From assembly GCF_036884655.1 (NCBI RefSeq), contig NC_088327.1, forward strand, positions 17,252,501-17,316,500: 64,000 bases of DNA. The letters run 5' to 3'. A program made the position numbers and the translations under genes. The DNA comes from Musa acuminata AAA Group (Eukaryota > Streptophyta > Magnoliopsida > Zingiberales > Musaceae). Below, in pieces: positions 22,931-34,650 of this stretch. The notes under the pieces were generated by a model, which was not told the origin of the DNA, did no database searches, and saw only the letters and a program-made list of their open reading frames with translations. How positions within the stretch are numbered: position 1 is the stretch's first letter; each line of letters begins with the position of its first letter.

Positions 22931-24737
22931 TGTTAGGATCAAGGGCACTAAGAGGGAGGGGGGGGGGGTGAATTAGTGCAGTGGAAAACTTTCGACGATT
23001 AAAATTACGTTCGTACGATGAAATTGTTTCCGATGTAAAACCGTTTTCGGAAACTTAACTTGAAAACGAGTTTGTAAATGAGTGCAGCAAAAGTAATGAG
23101 GAATTGAAGCACATATGGAGGTTTGCAGTAAGGTAAGCAGCAAGAATAAATGCAAACCAGAAAAGACGAGAGTTTATAGTGGTTCGGTCAATCGTGACCT
23201 ACATCCACCTACATCCACTCCTCTGATTCCTCTTCCGTCGAGGCCACCGGAATCCACTAACGATCTTCCTTTACTAGGCGAAGATCAACCTCCTTCTTAC
23301 ACCCCTCTTCTCCTTTTACTGGGTTTAGGAGACAACCCTTACAAGCACTCACTCTCCTCTCTTAAACAGAGTTCTAACACTTAAGTTAGACGAGGGAAAT
23401 TCTAGAGATTGCAACAGTGTTTTCTCTCTTTTAATCTCTTTTTTGCTTGTGTATTTCACCCAAGGATGGGAGGGGTATTTATAGGCTCTAAACCAGTTTG
23501 AATTCCGAGCTCAAAATTGTCATCTCCCGGAATTCCGGGGTCTGGCGGTTGCACCGCCTAACTTGGGCGGTTGCACCGCCTGGCAGAGCTCGAAGACTGA
23601 GCCTCTGGGTGATGCCACCGCCTATCAGGGGTGGTTGCACCTCCTGCCAGAGCTCGAAGACCGAGCTCAAGCGGTGCCACCTCCTGACTAAGGCGGTTGC
23701 ACCGCTTAGCCAGGGCTCGGAGACCGAGCCCAAGCGGTGCCACCTCTGTCAGGGGAGGTTGCACCGCCCAATCTCGCTCGGAGACTAAGCCCAGGCGGTG
23801 CCACCTCCTGGCTGGGGCAGTTGCACCTCCCAGTCTCACTCGGAGACTTAGTCCAGGCGGTGCCACCTCCTGGCTTGGGCGGTTCAACCGCCTGGCAGAA
23901 ATCAGGGTCCGAATGGGTTGATCCATTCGGCCCAATTTGGGTTTTTCAGGGGCCCAATTGCCCCAAGATTAAGTTAATGGGATCACCTCCCATTTCCAAC
24001 TTAATCATTGTGCTAACTATGATTTTTCCTAAGATATTTACTGCAACTTGCTCCGGTGTGTCAATCGCTTCTTCCGGCGAACTTCCGTCGATCATCTGAT
24101 GAACCCTTGGTGATGCTCTTGCGGACTTCCGGAAAACTCCTGGACTTGCGATGATCCACTTGGCGTGTTCCGACGAGCTTCTTTGGCAAGCTCATGGACT
24201 TCTCGGATTTGTTCCTGTAGAACCTCCGACGATTGTCCGAACTTCCGTCGAACTCTCGAACTCCCAACGTGATCATTGTCTTGACTCCGGCGCAACTCCT
24301 GTTGCATATCTTTCTTCCATCGTAGTTAATCCTGCACACTTAAAACAAAACTTCGATCGAGACAATTAATCCTAAGAAATTAACCAAGTTGTCCGGCATT
24401 TCATTAGTCCCTTGACGCTTCGTCCGATTCTTCGGCGCATCGTCCTCTCCTGCAGCCTATTGCCCAATCGGCCAGTTGACTCCGCAACTCCGATATCCTT
24501 GGCACAATACCCACTCTTCTTGGCCCGATGCCCGAGTCCACGACCCGAAGCCTTCTGTCGATACGTCGATCGATCCACCGGCCCGACGTCCAATCTTCTG
24601 ACATGTTCCTCCGGCACAACATGATTTTCCTGTTTTAATTGTCTCATCCTGATCGAAGCATCTTGCTTCACTCAAAACGCAGATTAAATCATAAACATAT
24701 ATCAAGTAGTTTCATCATCAAAATACTAGATTCAACA
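22931..24737 (-). repeat. element A 5' LTR
   Basis: A 1.8-kb LTR nearly collinear with 17392-19192, with a TATA box (TATAAATACC on the minus strand, 23477-23483) and the GC-rich minisatellite (about 23540-23900). It starts TGTTGAATC at 24737. A second polypurine tract and interior sequence (24738-24936) directly follow, so the same LTR could also be the 3' LTR of a truncated neighbour. Confidence 0.87.
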
Positions 24738-24936
24738 ATCTCCCCCTTTTTGATGATGATAACAACTTGATGACGGAGTTAAACTTAACTCCCGGAGTTT
24801 AAACAAACTCCCCCTATCAATATGCCATATTGATAGAACCTTGAATTCAAACTGAATTCAAGTCATTGCAATATTTATCATGAATACTAGCAACATGTCA
24901 TCATGAACTTATGCATAAACTTATGCATAAACTTAT
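24738..24936 (-). mobile_element. truncated interior stub of a second element-A-like copy
   Basis: The stub starts with the polypurine tract (AAAAAGGGGGAGAT on the minus strand) and matches 19193-19370 base for base over most of its length. It breaks off near 24917-24936 against gypsy element G1. It indicates an LTR-interior-LTR-interior arrangement. Confidence 0.75.
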
Positions 24937-25364
24937 TCTTGATTAAATTGGTCATCCTTGTTGTCATATAAATTGAAATTTTGCTATCAATTCCTTCCTC
25001 AAATCTCTTGGTTTTCTCTCGAAATTTCATCGAGAAACCGCTGTTTCTTTGATGACAATTCTGCTCTTAGAAGACAACATATACCTGTAGCAACTTCTAC
25101 TGAATCCTATCAAACATTTGCTGCCATCTACCATAGATCTAAAACTTTTTTTCCCTAACCTTCATCTACTACCATTATAGCCCTAAAACTCCACCAAACC
25201 ACACCCTCAAACTGTACCTAAAACAGCCACAAAACAAGCCTAAACCGTAGCCTACATCCACCAATCCACCAACTCTTTCGACCATCACTTCTCTCAACCT
25301 ATATATACCTTTAACCCAACAACAAAAGAAATATCTTAACATCACAGATTTGGAGGCATATACT

Positions 25365-26094
25365 ATGGCATCTAAGGATGCAATCAATGCTAAATTCGAA
25401 GCCTTCGAGGTGCGAATAGAGGATAAGATTCGGACGCTCTTTACCGAACTCAGATTGGGCCAACCACCAAGCCCGAATAAATCACATCAAGGAGAGAGAT
25501 CTGCCCAATCGCACCAAGCTCAAAGAGATGACTTCCAAGAGAGGGGAGGCTCTATAATCGACCCCAACTATCCACGCATGAGGGTGGACTTCCTTAGATG
25601 GGAAGAAGGAGACCCGATTGGTTGGATCTCGCGCGCAGAGCGATATTTTCTGTACCACAAAACCATGGATGCATCTATGGTAGAAATTACAGCTATACAT
25701 CTGGAAGGGGATGCCATACAATGATTTGACTAGTTTGAACACACTCATGAAGTCCTCTCATGGTGATAATTCAAAGAATGACTGCTAATCCGCTTCGGAC
25801 CAGCCGATTACGAGAATATTGATGGACAACTAGCAAAGATCCGACAAACCTCCACCATTCAGGAGTACCAAACTAGGTTTGAAAGGTTATCTAATTAAAT
25901 TCATGATTGGTCTGAAAAATAGCTATTGGGGACCTTTATTGAGAGCTTGAAGTTGGAGATCTGGGGAGAAGTTAAAGCACGATAACTATACACTCTTATG
26001 GTAGCCATCTCTTTCGTACGACTTCAAGAGGAGCGATTGAACTATGAAGCTCGGAGGACTAGGATCGCTCCCCGACCAGTAATACTGAAGCCCT
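25365..26094 (+). pseudogene. G1 gag relic, N-terminal part
   Basis: The relic begins MASKDAINAKFEAFEVRIED and contains the Ty3-type Gag core around VDFLRWEEGDPIGWISRAER. The frame is broken by TGA TAA where G3 has TGA CAA, and by other stops at about 25723, 25730 and 25900-25985. It is cut at 26094 by the solo LTR. Confidence 0.8.
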
Positions 26095-28166
26095 TGTTAG
26101 GATCAAGAGCACTAAGAGGGGGGGGGTGAATTAGTGTAGCGAAAAACCTTCTATGATTAAAAACTACGTTCATTCGTTAAAAGTGATTTTGGTAAGAAAG
26201 TCGATTCGTAAATCACTTTAACTTTTGTTTAAGCAAGATGCAGCAAAGATATAAATGCAGTTTGCAGTTATGATTCTAATCAGATAGTAGGCGCAAACTG
26301 AAATATGATATTCGTACGAAAAAACTGATTTACGTCTAAATGCTGATTTGTAAATCACTTGATTAAGCGAGATGCAGTTTAAGCAAGGATATAAAGGTAG
26401 TTTGCAGTTATGATAGAAATCAAAATGTAAACGCAAACAGAAATATGATGATTGTACGATGAAACTGTTTTACGTCTAAATGTCGATTCGGAAAGTGCAA
26501 AGCTTGAAACCCGATCGTATATGTGTAGAAAGCAGTAAGCTTTAGAGGAGGTTTGCAGTAAAGATAATATGCTCAAAGTAAATGCAAACCAAGATTTAGA
26601 GTGGTTCGATCAATCTTGACCTACTCCACTTTTGGCTTCCTCTACCGACGAGGTCACCGACGTCAACTAGAGGCCTTCCTTCAATAGGCAAAGGCCAACC
26701 ACTCTTTTACAGTTTCACTCCTTTTGACGGGCTTAGGAGACAACCCTTACAGAATTTTCTCTCCTCTCTTTAAAGCTCAGAACTTGGAAAAAAAGAGGGA
26801 GAAGAACTTTTAGCCTTTACAATAATTTTGAGCTCTAAAAATCACAGAACAAGATCAGGATTTCGGTGTATGTTCAGTGTCCTTTTAGTGCTGAATGGGT
26901 GGGGTATTTATAGGCCCCAACCTAGTTTGAATTTGGAGCTCAAAATTATCAATTCTCGGAATTCTGGGATCTAGCGGTTGCACCTCCTGATTGGAGCGGT
27001 TGCACTGCTTGGTAGAGCTCGAAGACTGAGCCTCTGGGCGGTGTCAGCTCTCGTCAGGGGCGGTTGCACCTCCTGCCAGAGCTCGAAGACCGAGCTCAGG
27101 CGGTGCCACCTCCTGACTGAGGCGGTTGCACCGCTCAGCCAGAGCTCGGAGACCGAGCCCAGGCGGTGCCACCTCTATCAGGGGAGGTTGCACCGCCTAG
27201 TCTCGCTTGGAGACTGAGCCCAAGCGGTGCCACCTCCTAGCTGGGGCGGTTGCACCGCCCAGTCTCGCTCGGAGACTTAGCCCAGGCGGTGCCACCTCCT
27301 GGCTTGGGCGGTTCAACCGCCTGGCAGAAATCAGGGTCCGAATGGGTTGATCCATTTGGCCCAATTTGGGTTTTTCAGGGGCCCAATTGCCCCAAGATTA
27401 AGTTAATGGGATCACCTCCCATTTTCAACTTAATCATTGTGCTAACTACGATTTTTCCTAAGATATTTACTGCAACTTGCTCCGGTGCGTCAATCGCTTC
27501 TTCCGGCGAACTTCCGTCAATCATCCGATGAACCCTCGGTGATGCTCCTGCGGACTTCCGGAAAACTCCTGGACTTGCGACAATCCACTTAGCGAGTTCC
27601 GACGAGCTTCTTTGGCAAGCTTATGGACTTCTCAGATTTGTTCGCGTAGAACCTCCGACTACTATCTGAACTTCCGTCGAACTCTCGAACTCCCAACGTG
27701 ATCATTGTCTTGACTCCGACGCAACTCCTGTTGCATATCTCATTTTCATCGTAGTTAATCCTGCACACTTATAACAAAACTTAGATCGAGACAATTAATC
27801 CTAAGCAATTAACCAAGTTGTCCGGCATGTCATTAGTCCCTCGACGCTTCGTCTGATTCTTCGGCGCATCGTCCTCTCCTGCAGCCTATTGCCCAATCGG
27901 CCAGTTGACTTCGTAACTCCGATATCCTTGGCACAATACCTGCTCTTCTTGGCCTGATGCCCGAGTCCACGGCCCGAAGCCTTCTGTCGATACGTCGACC
28001 GATCCATCGGCCCGACGTTCAATCTTTTGAAATGTTCCTCCGGCACAACATGATTTTTCTGCTTTAATTATCTCATCCTGATCGAAACATCCTGCATCAC
28101 TCAAAATGCAGATTAAATCATAAACATATATCAAGTAGTTTCATTATCAAAATACGAGATTCAACA
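26095..28166 (-). mobile_element. solo copia LTR (element-A family) with TSD gccct
   Basis: A single 2.07-kb LTR with complete ends (TGTTGAATC at 28166 and CTAACA at 26095, minus strand), flanked by a perfect 5-bp duplication GCCCT (26090-26094 and 28167-28171). Its host is G1 gag. It has a TATA box (26906-26912) and the GC-rich minisatellite (26970-27330). It is about 270 bp longer than the element A LTRs because its downstream part (26140-26580) carries extra imperfect copies of a roughly 145-bp segment. It probably arose by recombination between the LTRs of a full element. Confidence 0.9.
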
Positions 28167-28171
28167 GCCCT

Positions 28172-28224
28172 TAACCCCCCTACTATCAACCGACTCCCTA
28201 CACCAAAGAAGTTGACAAGAGAAG
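28172..28224 (+). pseudogene. G1 gag fragment between two insertions
   Basis: A 53-bp piece of G1 gag matching the G3 segment near 36697-36755 (ACCAAAGAGGTTAACAAGAG region). It is stranded between the solo LTR and element B. Confidence 0.85.
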
Positions 28225-29098
28225 TGTTGAATCTCATATTTTGATGATAAAACTAATTGATCAGTGTTTATGAATTGATCTGCATTTTGAGTGATGCAGG
28301 ATGCTTCGATCAGGATAAGACAATTAAACCAGGAAGAATCATGTTAGGCTGGTGGAACATATCAGAAGATTGGACTTCTAACCGGAGGATCGGATGACGT
28401 ATCGACAGAAGGCTTCGGGCCATGGATTCAGGCATCAAGCTAAGAAGAGCGGAAATTGTGCCAAAGATATCGGAGTTGCAGAGGTCAACTATTTGATTGG
28501 GCAATAGGCCGCAAGAGAGAATGATGCGTTAAAGAATCGGATGAAGCATCGATGAACCAATGACATACCGGACAACATGATTCATGCTTAGTAATAATTG
28601 TCTAGATCGAAGTATATTTTTACATATGCAGGATTAACTACAATACTAAGGCATAAAGGAAAATGAAGTCCCGGAGTCAAGAACGCGATTTCGTTGGGAG
28701 TTCGAGAGTTCATCGGAAGTCCGGACATTCATCGAAAGTTCTGTCGGAATTGATTGAGAAGTCCCAGAGCTTGCTAAAGAAGCTCATCAAAACTCACTAA
28801 GAAAATCATCATGAAGTCCAGGAACTTGTCGGGAGTCCACTGGAATATTGCCGAGAGATCATCGGAAGTTCGTCGGAAGATCGCTGGAAGCTCGTTAGAA
28901 GAAACCTAGACTTACATACTTTGTATAGCTTAGTAAATGTCTTAAAATTTGTAGTTAGCACATAATAGGGATTAGAATCGGGCCAACCTAATTAGGGGAC
29001 AATTGGGCCAAGTTTGGGTTGTGTTGGGCCAAGAAAAAGACCCAAACAGTGACCAAACAGGTGAAATCGTTGTGACACAGTCTTCGAGACTATGTTAG
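28225..29098 (+). repeat. element B 5' LTR, first part
   Basis: Starts TGTTGAATCTCA and aligns with 43634-44476 of the 3' LTR. It is interrupted after GACTATGTTAG by gypsy G2. The last five bases (29094-29098, GTTAG) are the target duplication, with GTCAG at the other side. Confidence 0.88.
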
Positions 29099-29492
29099 TG
29101 TTAGAACCCTTGCAGATTCTAAACTTGGGGTCGATCTCTTTAGGGGATTGGCCTCCTTGGAACTCTATAGGGGTTCCTCCCTCCAAGTTGCTGTTCAAAG
29201 GCTGCAGAAAAGATTCATCTATTGCTTATGAAAAGAGGAGGAATATATGGCTATTTATAGGGCTTCTAAACCCTAACTCTTAATAGGACTCCTACTCAAG
29301 ACTTCTTTTTCTAACCAACTCTTAATATGACTCATACTCAAGATTCCTATTCATTTACAACTCCTAATTCTTCTCTAAGAAACAACCTCCTAACCTTAGC
29401 TGGTCTCTTCACCTCTTTAATAGGGGTCAGCTTAGGTAGGTTTTACATGAATGTCCCTCTCAATTAGGACTCTCCTAGCTAGAGTCCTAACA
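29099..29492 (-). repeat. G2 3' LTR
   Basis: Minus strand: starts TGTTAGGACTCTAGCTAGG at 29492 and ends GGTTCTAACA at 29099. TATA box TATAAATA at 29252-29259. A single copy of the TTAGGACTC/GAGTCCTAA hairpin lies at its start, where G3 has three. Confidence 0.88.
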
Positions 29493-29499
29493 GACTTGC

Positions 29500-32400
29500 T
29501 CTCTTCAAATCAGCTTTGTCCTCGAGACTGACGATTCATGAATTTTGGGAATTTGATCTTCAAGTCGTCATAGTTCTCCAAAGTGACATCTTTTATTAGT
29601 AGGTTCACCCACTGTATTAACACTTTAGTAGTGGGTCGTCGTCATCGAGTCACGATCCGTCGATCAATAATGGCACTTGGCTGGGTTTGAAGTTCTCCTT
29701 GGGTAGTTATATTTGGTGGGTGGCTTTGGGCTGTCTCCAAGCACCTATTTACAACTTCCGTCTAGCCGTCGGTTTGTGGATGATATGTCGTACTCATTTT
29801 CAATTTAGTACCCTGCATATAGAATAATTTTGTCCAAAATCTGCTCATGAAGATGCAAGTAGAATTTGTCACAAGCACAATACATCCCTTATAGCGTAAT
29901 TCTTTTGAGTCCCAATTGTAATGAGCCACAGGGCTTGGTGCTTCCTTCAATTTTTTTATGATCTTACTGGTCTCTGAATCTTCTTGCCATTCCATCTTAA
30001 TATCCTCAAGGAAGTCGCCGGTCAAAAGTGAAACGGCCAAAAATTCAACTTGCTCTGGTAGTAGTAAAAGCGTATCTGCAACAACATTCTCTTTCCCCTT
30101 TTTGTAAGTTATTTCATAATCAAATCCAAGAAGTTTTGTTGCCCATTGTTGCTGCTCAAGGGATGATATCTTTTGCTTCAAAAAGTACTTGAGGAATTTA
30201 TTGTCGGTTTTAATTTGAAATCGTCGATCGATCAAGTAGGGTCTCCACCTCGTTGCTGCGTACACAATGGCGAGCATCTCCTTATCATATGTTGACATAT
30301 TTGATGGGAGGGAGACAATGCCTTACTAGTGTATGTGAGTGATCGACCATCTTGCATGAAAATGGCTCCAATTCCGACTCCAGATGCGTTGGCCTCAATA
30401 ATGAAGGGTCGATTGAATTCTGATAGTGCTAGCACCAGCGTCGTCGTCATAGCTACCTTAAGTTTGTCGAAGGCAATAGAGGCTTTGTCTGACTATTGGA
30501 AGACATCTTTTTTCAGTAAGGAAGTAAGTGGTGCACTGATCTTTCCATAGTTTTTCATGAACTTGCGGTAGTAACCTTTTAAGCCTAGAAATCCATGCAT
30601 CAATTTTATGTTCCTCGGGGTCGGCCAGTTCTACATTGCTTCTATTTTGGAGGGGTCCACCATCACACCTTCCTCTGATATGATATGCCCAAGATATTCC
30701 ACCTTTTATTGAAGAAAGCAAAAATTCATAGTGGCCATTGTGTGTTTGAAAGGCGGTTTTCGGTATGTCTTTTTCACACACTCGTATTTGATGATACCCA
30801 GATCGAAGGTCCAGCTTTCTGAAGATTTGTGCTCCCTTTCATCTAGCAATTCATCTACTACTAGAATAGGGTATTTATCCTTGATGGTTATGCCATTGAG
30901 AGCTCGGTAATCAACGTATATTCGCCATGTTCCATCCTTCTTGTATACAAGTAGCACCGGTGAAGAGTAGAGGCTGCAACTTGGCCGAATAACTCCTATT
31001 TCGAACATCTCTTTTACAATACTTTCTATTTCATCCTTCTGGAGATGTAGATACTGATATGGCCGAGTATTTGCTAGAGGTTTGCTTGGAAGAATCGTTA
31101 TATAATGATCATGCCGACGGGTAAGAGGTAGGTTATGCGGTTCATCAAATATATCTGAAAATTCAGCAAGTAAAGGAAGTAGGTTTGGATCTTCAAATTC
31201 TATTGGCTCTCCCTTAGTTTGCTACTCAAGTTGTACCAAAAAGGCGCTACATGCTTTATGTAAAACCTTTTCCATTTGTTGTGTGCAAATCGTCGTTATG
31301 TCGCCCCCACGTTTCCTGTGTAGTATCACCTATTTCTCCTTATTGTAAAATTTCATAATTAGTTGCATAAAATTCCAAGAAACATCACCTAATGTCATCA
31401 ACCATTTAATTCTGAGCATGGCCTCATGATCATCAAGAGGGAGGAGGAAGAAATATGTCATTATCTCTTGGTCCTACAGCAATAGTTTCACTCGCGGGCG
31501 CCTATGATCATACTTCAAAATCCATCCGTCGACAACCTTAACATTAAACCTGCTACAATTCTCGATAGGTAAGGCCATTCGGACAGCAACCTTACTGTTT
31601 AGGAAGTTATTAGTACTGCCCGTGTCAATGAGAACAGTGATCGGTTGTTGTTTGAGAAGACCTCCAACTTTCATCGTTTGTGGGTTTGAGTAGCCGGCTA
31701 GTGCATGTACCGTAACTTCGGTCAGTTGTGGCTCTTCTTATGCATCTTCTTTTATGTTCAAGGCTTTCTTCTGGATATTCAATGACCTCTTCTTCTACTG
31801 GTTCAATCATAAGAAGTATCCCTTTACTACAGCAATGCTCACGGCTCCACGGCTCGTCGCAATGCCAACATAACCCCTTCGCATATCGCTCCCGAAGCTC
31901 TTCTCTTATTAACCTCTTTTGTGCAGGGACTCGGTCGATAGTAGGAGGGGCTGAGGGCTTCAGTATTACTGGTCGAGGAGTGACCCTAGTCCTCCAAGCT
32001 TCATGGTTCAATTGCTCCTCTTGATGTCATGCGAAAGATATGGCTGCCATAAGCGTGTACGGTTGTCTTGCTTTAACTTCTCTTCGGATCTCCGGCTTCA
32101 AGCCCTCAATGAAGGTCCCCAATTGTTGTTTTTGTGACCAATCATGAGTTTGATTAGATAACCTTTCAAACCTGGTTTGGTACTCTTGAATGGTGGAGGT
32201 TTGTCGGATCTTTGTTAGTTGTCCGTCAATGTTCTCGTAATCGGTTGGTCTGAAGCGGATCAGCAGTCCTTCTTTGAATTGTCACCATGAGAGGATTCCA
32301 TGAGTGTTTTCAAACTAGTCAAACCATTGTATGGCATCCCCTTCAAGATGTGTAGCTGTAATTTTCACCATAGATGCGTCTATGATTTTGTGGTACCGAA

Positions 32401-32690
32401 AATATCGCTCCACGCGCGAGATCCAACCAATCGGGTCTCCTTCTTCCCATCTAGGGAAGTCCACCCTCATGCATGGATAGTTGGGGTTGGTCATAGAGCC
32501 TCCCCTCCATTGGAAGTCATCTCTTCAAGCTTGGTGCGATTGGGCAAAGCTCTCTCTTTGATGTGATTTCTTCAGACTTAGTGGTCGGCCCAATCTGAGT
32601 TCGGTAAAGAGTGTCCGAATCTTATCCTCCATTCGTGCCTCGAAGGCTTCAAATTTAGTATTGATTGCCTTTTCAGATGCCGTAGTATAT
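29500..32690 (-). pseudogene. G2 gag-pol relic (chromovirus-like gypsy)
   Basis: Reading down the minus strand: Gag from about 32690 (start codon mutated to ACG), with the shared TGA after VLSW-type residues near 32287. A zinc knuckle CWHCDEPWSREHCC lies near 31850 and a protease motif VLIDTGSTNNFL near 31620. An RT fragment follows (VYKKDGTWRIYVDYRALNG, then [11 protein letters not shown] and a shifted frame, 30985-30700). RT residues through the catalytic FFDD/YVDD region are absent. An RNase H segment sits around 30450-30050 (STYDKEMLAIVYAATRWRPY), then only shreds of integrase (STTYHPQTDG, 29762). A chromodomain-like end lies near 29510-29630. Many stops and shifts. Confidence 0.82.
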
Positions 32691-32699
32691 GCCTCCTAA

Positions 32700-33821
32700 T
32701 ATGTGATGTTAAGATCTCTCTTTTGTTGTCAGGTTAAAGGTATGTATAGGTTGAGAGAAGTGATGGTCGAAAGGGTTGGTGGATCGGTGGATGTAGGCTG
32801 CAGTTTAGGGTTGTTTTGTGGCTGTTTTGGGTGCAGTTTGAGGGTGTGGTTTAGTGAAGTTTTAGGGATATAGATGAAAGTTTTAGATCTGTGGTAGATG
32901 GCAGCAAAGGTTTGATAGAAATGAATGCAAGATGCTGCAAATATGTGCTGTCTTATAAGAGCAGAATTGTCATCGAAGAAACAGTAGTTTCTCGACAAAA
33001 TTTCCACCAAAAACTCGAGAGATTTGAGGAGGGAATTGATAGCAATATCTCAGTTTATATGATAGCAAGGATATCCAATTTAATCAAGAAAATTTCGGCA
33101 GTAATAGCAAGAAAATTGGTGCAAGTTGCGATAGCAGAATTCTTGTCAAAAAATTTCAGCAGTTTACGATGAAAATTTACAACAACACAAAATCGATTTT
33201 AGAGATGAATTCTTCAATAGATCAATCTTAGATGGAAGCCAAGATGATTTATGAAGTGTATAAGAAATTTCATTAAAAAAATATTGCAAATAGATGGGTT
33301 AAGGCAACAATATGCGGTTGAAATTTTCTACATCACAGATTTTCAAGTGTAGTAGATTGGACGTAAAAGATCAGTAGTTTATATTAAGAATTTTTCAACA
33401 AAGCCAATTGGAAATCCACTGTTAGGAAGTGTCAAAGCTATCATAAAAATTTCATAGAGATTTGGATAGAAAAAATATAGTAGCAAGATCAAACAATCTG
33501 TGCTATGCGGTTGGAATTTTGCAATGTATCTTTCGTCGTAGAGATGAAAACTTCGCGACAAAAAGTTTATGCAGTAAGGATAAATAAATTTTGGAACAAT
33601 TTTTTTTTTTTGGATTTTTGAATAAGGATAACTAAATTGCAGCAGCAGTAAGGTTGGAAACCAGAACCTGTTGTAATTCACGGGGAGATCAAAGGATGAT
33701 CCGCGATAGTGGAGATGACGGCGGAATTTGGCGACGATCTTTTAAGCAATTATGGGAATTGCTTTGGGCGGCTATGGAGGGTTGATGGATGGCTATGGAA
33801 GGGCAGCAAGATGCCAAGAAT
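32700..33821 (-). other. G2 untranslated leader
   Basis: A non-coding leader between primer site and gag, homologous to the G3 leader but with only one copy of the 183-bp segment that G3 has duplicated. An A-rich tract lies at 33599-33613 (T run on the plus strand). Confidence 0.75.
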
Positions 33822-33836
33822 GCTGCTCTGATACCA
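33822..33836 (-). promoter_or_regulatory. primer-binding site of G2
   Basis: TGGTATCAGAGCAGC on the minus strand, two bases from the 5' LTR at 33839; tRNA-Met type. Confidence 0.88.
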
Positions 33837-33838
33837 GG

Positions 33839-34195
33839 TGTTAGAAGCCTTGCAGATTCTAAACTTGGGATTGATCTCTTTCGGGGATCAGCCTCTTTAG
33901 AACTCTATAGGGGTTCCTCCCTCCAAGTTGCTGTTCAAAGACTGCAGAAAAGATTTATCTATTGCTTATGAAAAGAGGAGGAATACATGACTATTTATAG
34001 GGCTTCTAAACCTTAACTCCTAATAGGACTCCTACTCAAGACTCCTACTTCTAATCAACTCCTAATATGACTCTTACTCAAGACTCCTATTCATTTACAA
34101 CTCCTAATTCTTCTCTAAAAACAACATCCTAACCCTAGCCGGCCTCTTCACCTCTTTAATAGGGGTCAACTTAGCTAGATTTTACATGAATATCC
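33839..34195 (-). repeat. G2 5' LTR, first part (interrupted by G3)
   Basis: Homologous to 29099-29492. TATA box at 33992-33999. It breaks at 34195, where TATCC (34191-34195) is duplicated at 39594-39598, and the remaining 36 bp continue at 39599-39634. Confidence 0.9.
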
Positions 34196-34633
34196 TGTTA
34201 GGACTCTAGCTTGGAGAGTCCTAACTGAGAGGGACATTCATGTAAAACTATTAGGACTCTAGCTAGGAGAGTCCTAATTGAGAGGGACATTCTGTTAGGA
34301 CTATAGCTAGGAGAGTCCTAATTGAGAGGGGCATTCATGTAGGAGGTTTTTTCTTAGAGAAGAATTAGGAGTTGTAAGGGAATAGGAGTCTTGAGGAGGA
34401 GTCTTATTAGGAGTTGGTTAGAAGTAAGAGTTTTAAGTACGAGTCCTATTAGGAGTTAGGGTTTAGAAGCCCTATAAATAGCCATGTATTCCTTCTCTTT
34501 TCATAAGCAATAGATGAATCTTTTCTGCAGCCTTTGAGCAGCAACTTGGAGGGAGGAACCCCTATAGAGTTCCAAGGAGGCCGATCCCCTAAAGAGATCA
34601 ACCCCAAGTTTAGAATCTGCAAGGGTTCTAACA
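34196..34633 (+). repeat. G3 5' LTR
   Basis: TGTTAGGACTC...GGTTCTAACA, 438 bp, with TATA box TATAAATA at 34473-34480. Its first 126 bp hold three copies of a 27-nt hairpin (34198-34224, 34251-34277, 34295-34321). It differs from the 3' LTR at two bases near 34440-34450 (TACGAGTCC here, TATGAGTCA there). Confidence 0.93.
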
Positions 34634-34635
34634 CC

Positions 34636-34650
34636 TGGTATCAGAGCAGC
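34636..34650 (+). promoter_or_regulatory. primer-binding site of G3
   Basis: TGGTATCAGAGCAGC, two bases after the 5' LTR; initiator tRNA-Met type. Confidence 0.92.

Larger units (their letters stand above)
17392..24737 (-). mobile_element. Copia element A: gag-only LTR retrotransposon
   Basis: A minus-strand element with two 1.8-kb LTRs (17392-19192 and 22931-24737), a tRNA-Met-type primer site next to the upper LTR and a polypurine tract next to the lower one. The 3.7-kb interior holds a broken gag followed only by AT-rich non-coding sequence; there is no protease, integrase, reverse transcriptase or RNase H. The LTR ends (TGTTGAATC...CCTAACA) and the AAAAAGGGGGAGAT tract resemble SIRE/Maximus-type copia elements by general knowledge. 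The layout fits the described class of gag-bearing non-autonomous elements (TR-GAG). No TSD can be assigned, because the upper LTR is followed by more retrotransposon interior instead of flanking DNA. Confidence 0.85.

Noticed and set aside
25482..25748. 88-codon minus-strand frame, with close relatives at 32300-32566 (plus) and 36110-36343 (minus)
   Set aside because: Antisense shadow of gypsy gag in G1, G2 and G3; it recurs because the elements are homologous.
28310..28504. Small open frames in the copia LTRs (also 18827-19160, 24372-24705, 27801-28134)
   Set aside because: The same LTR segment recurs and gives similar frames on both strands; there are no conserved start or stop positions to suggest a gene.
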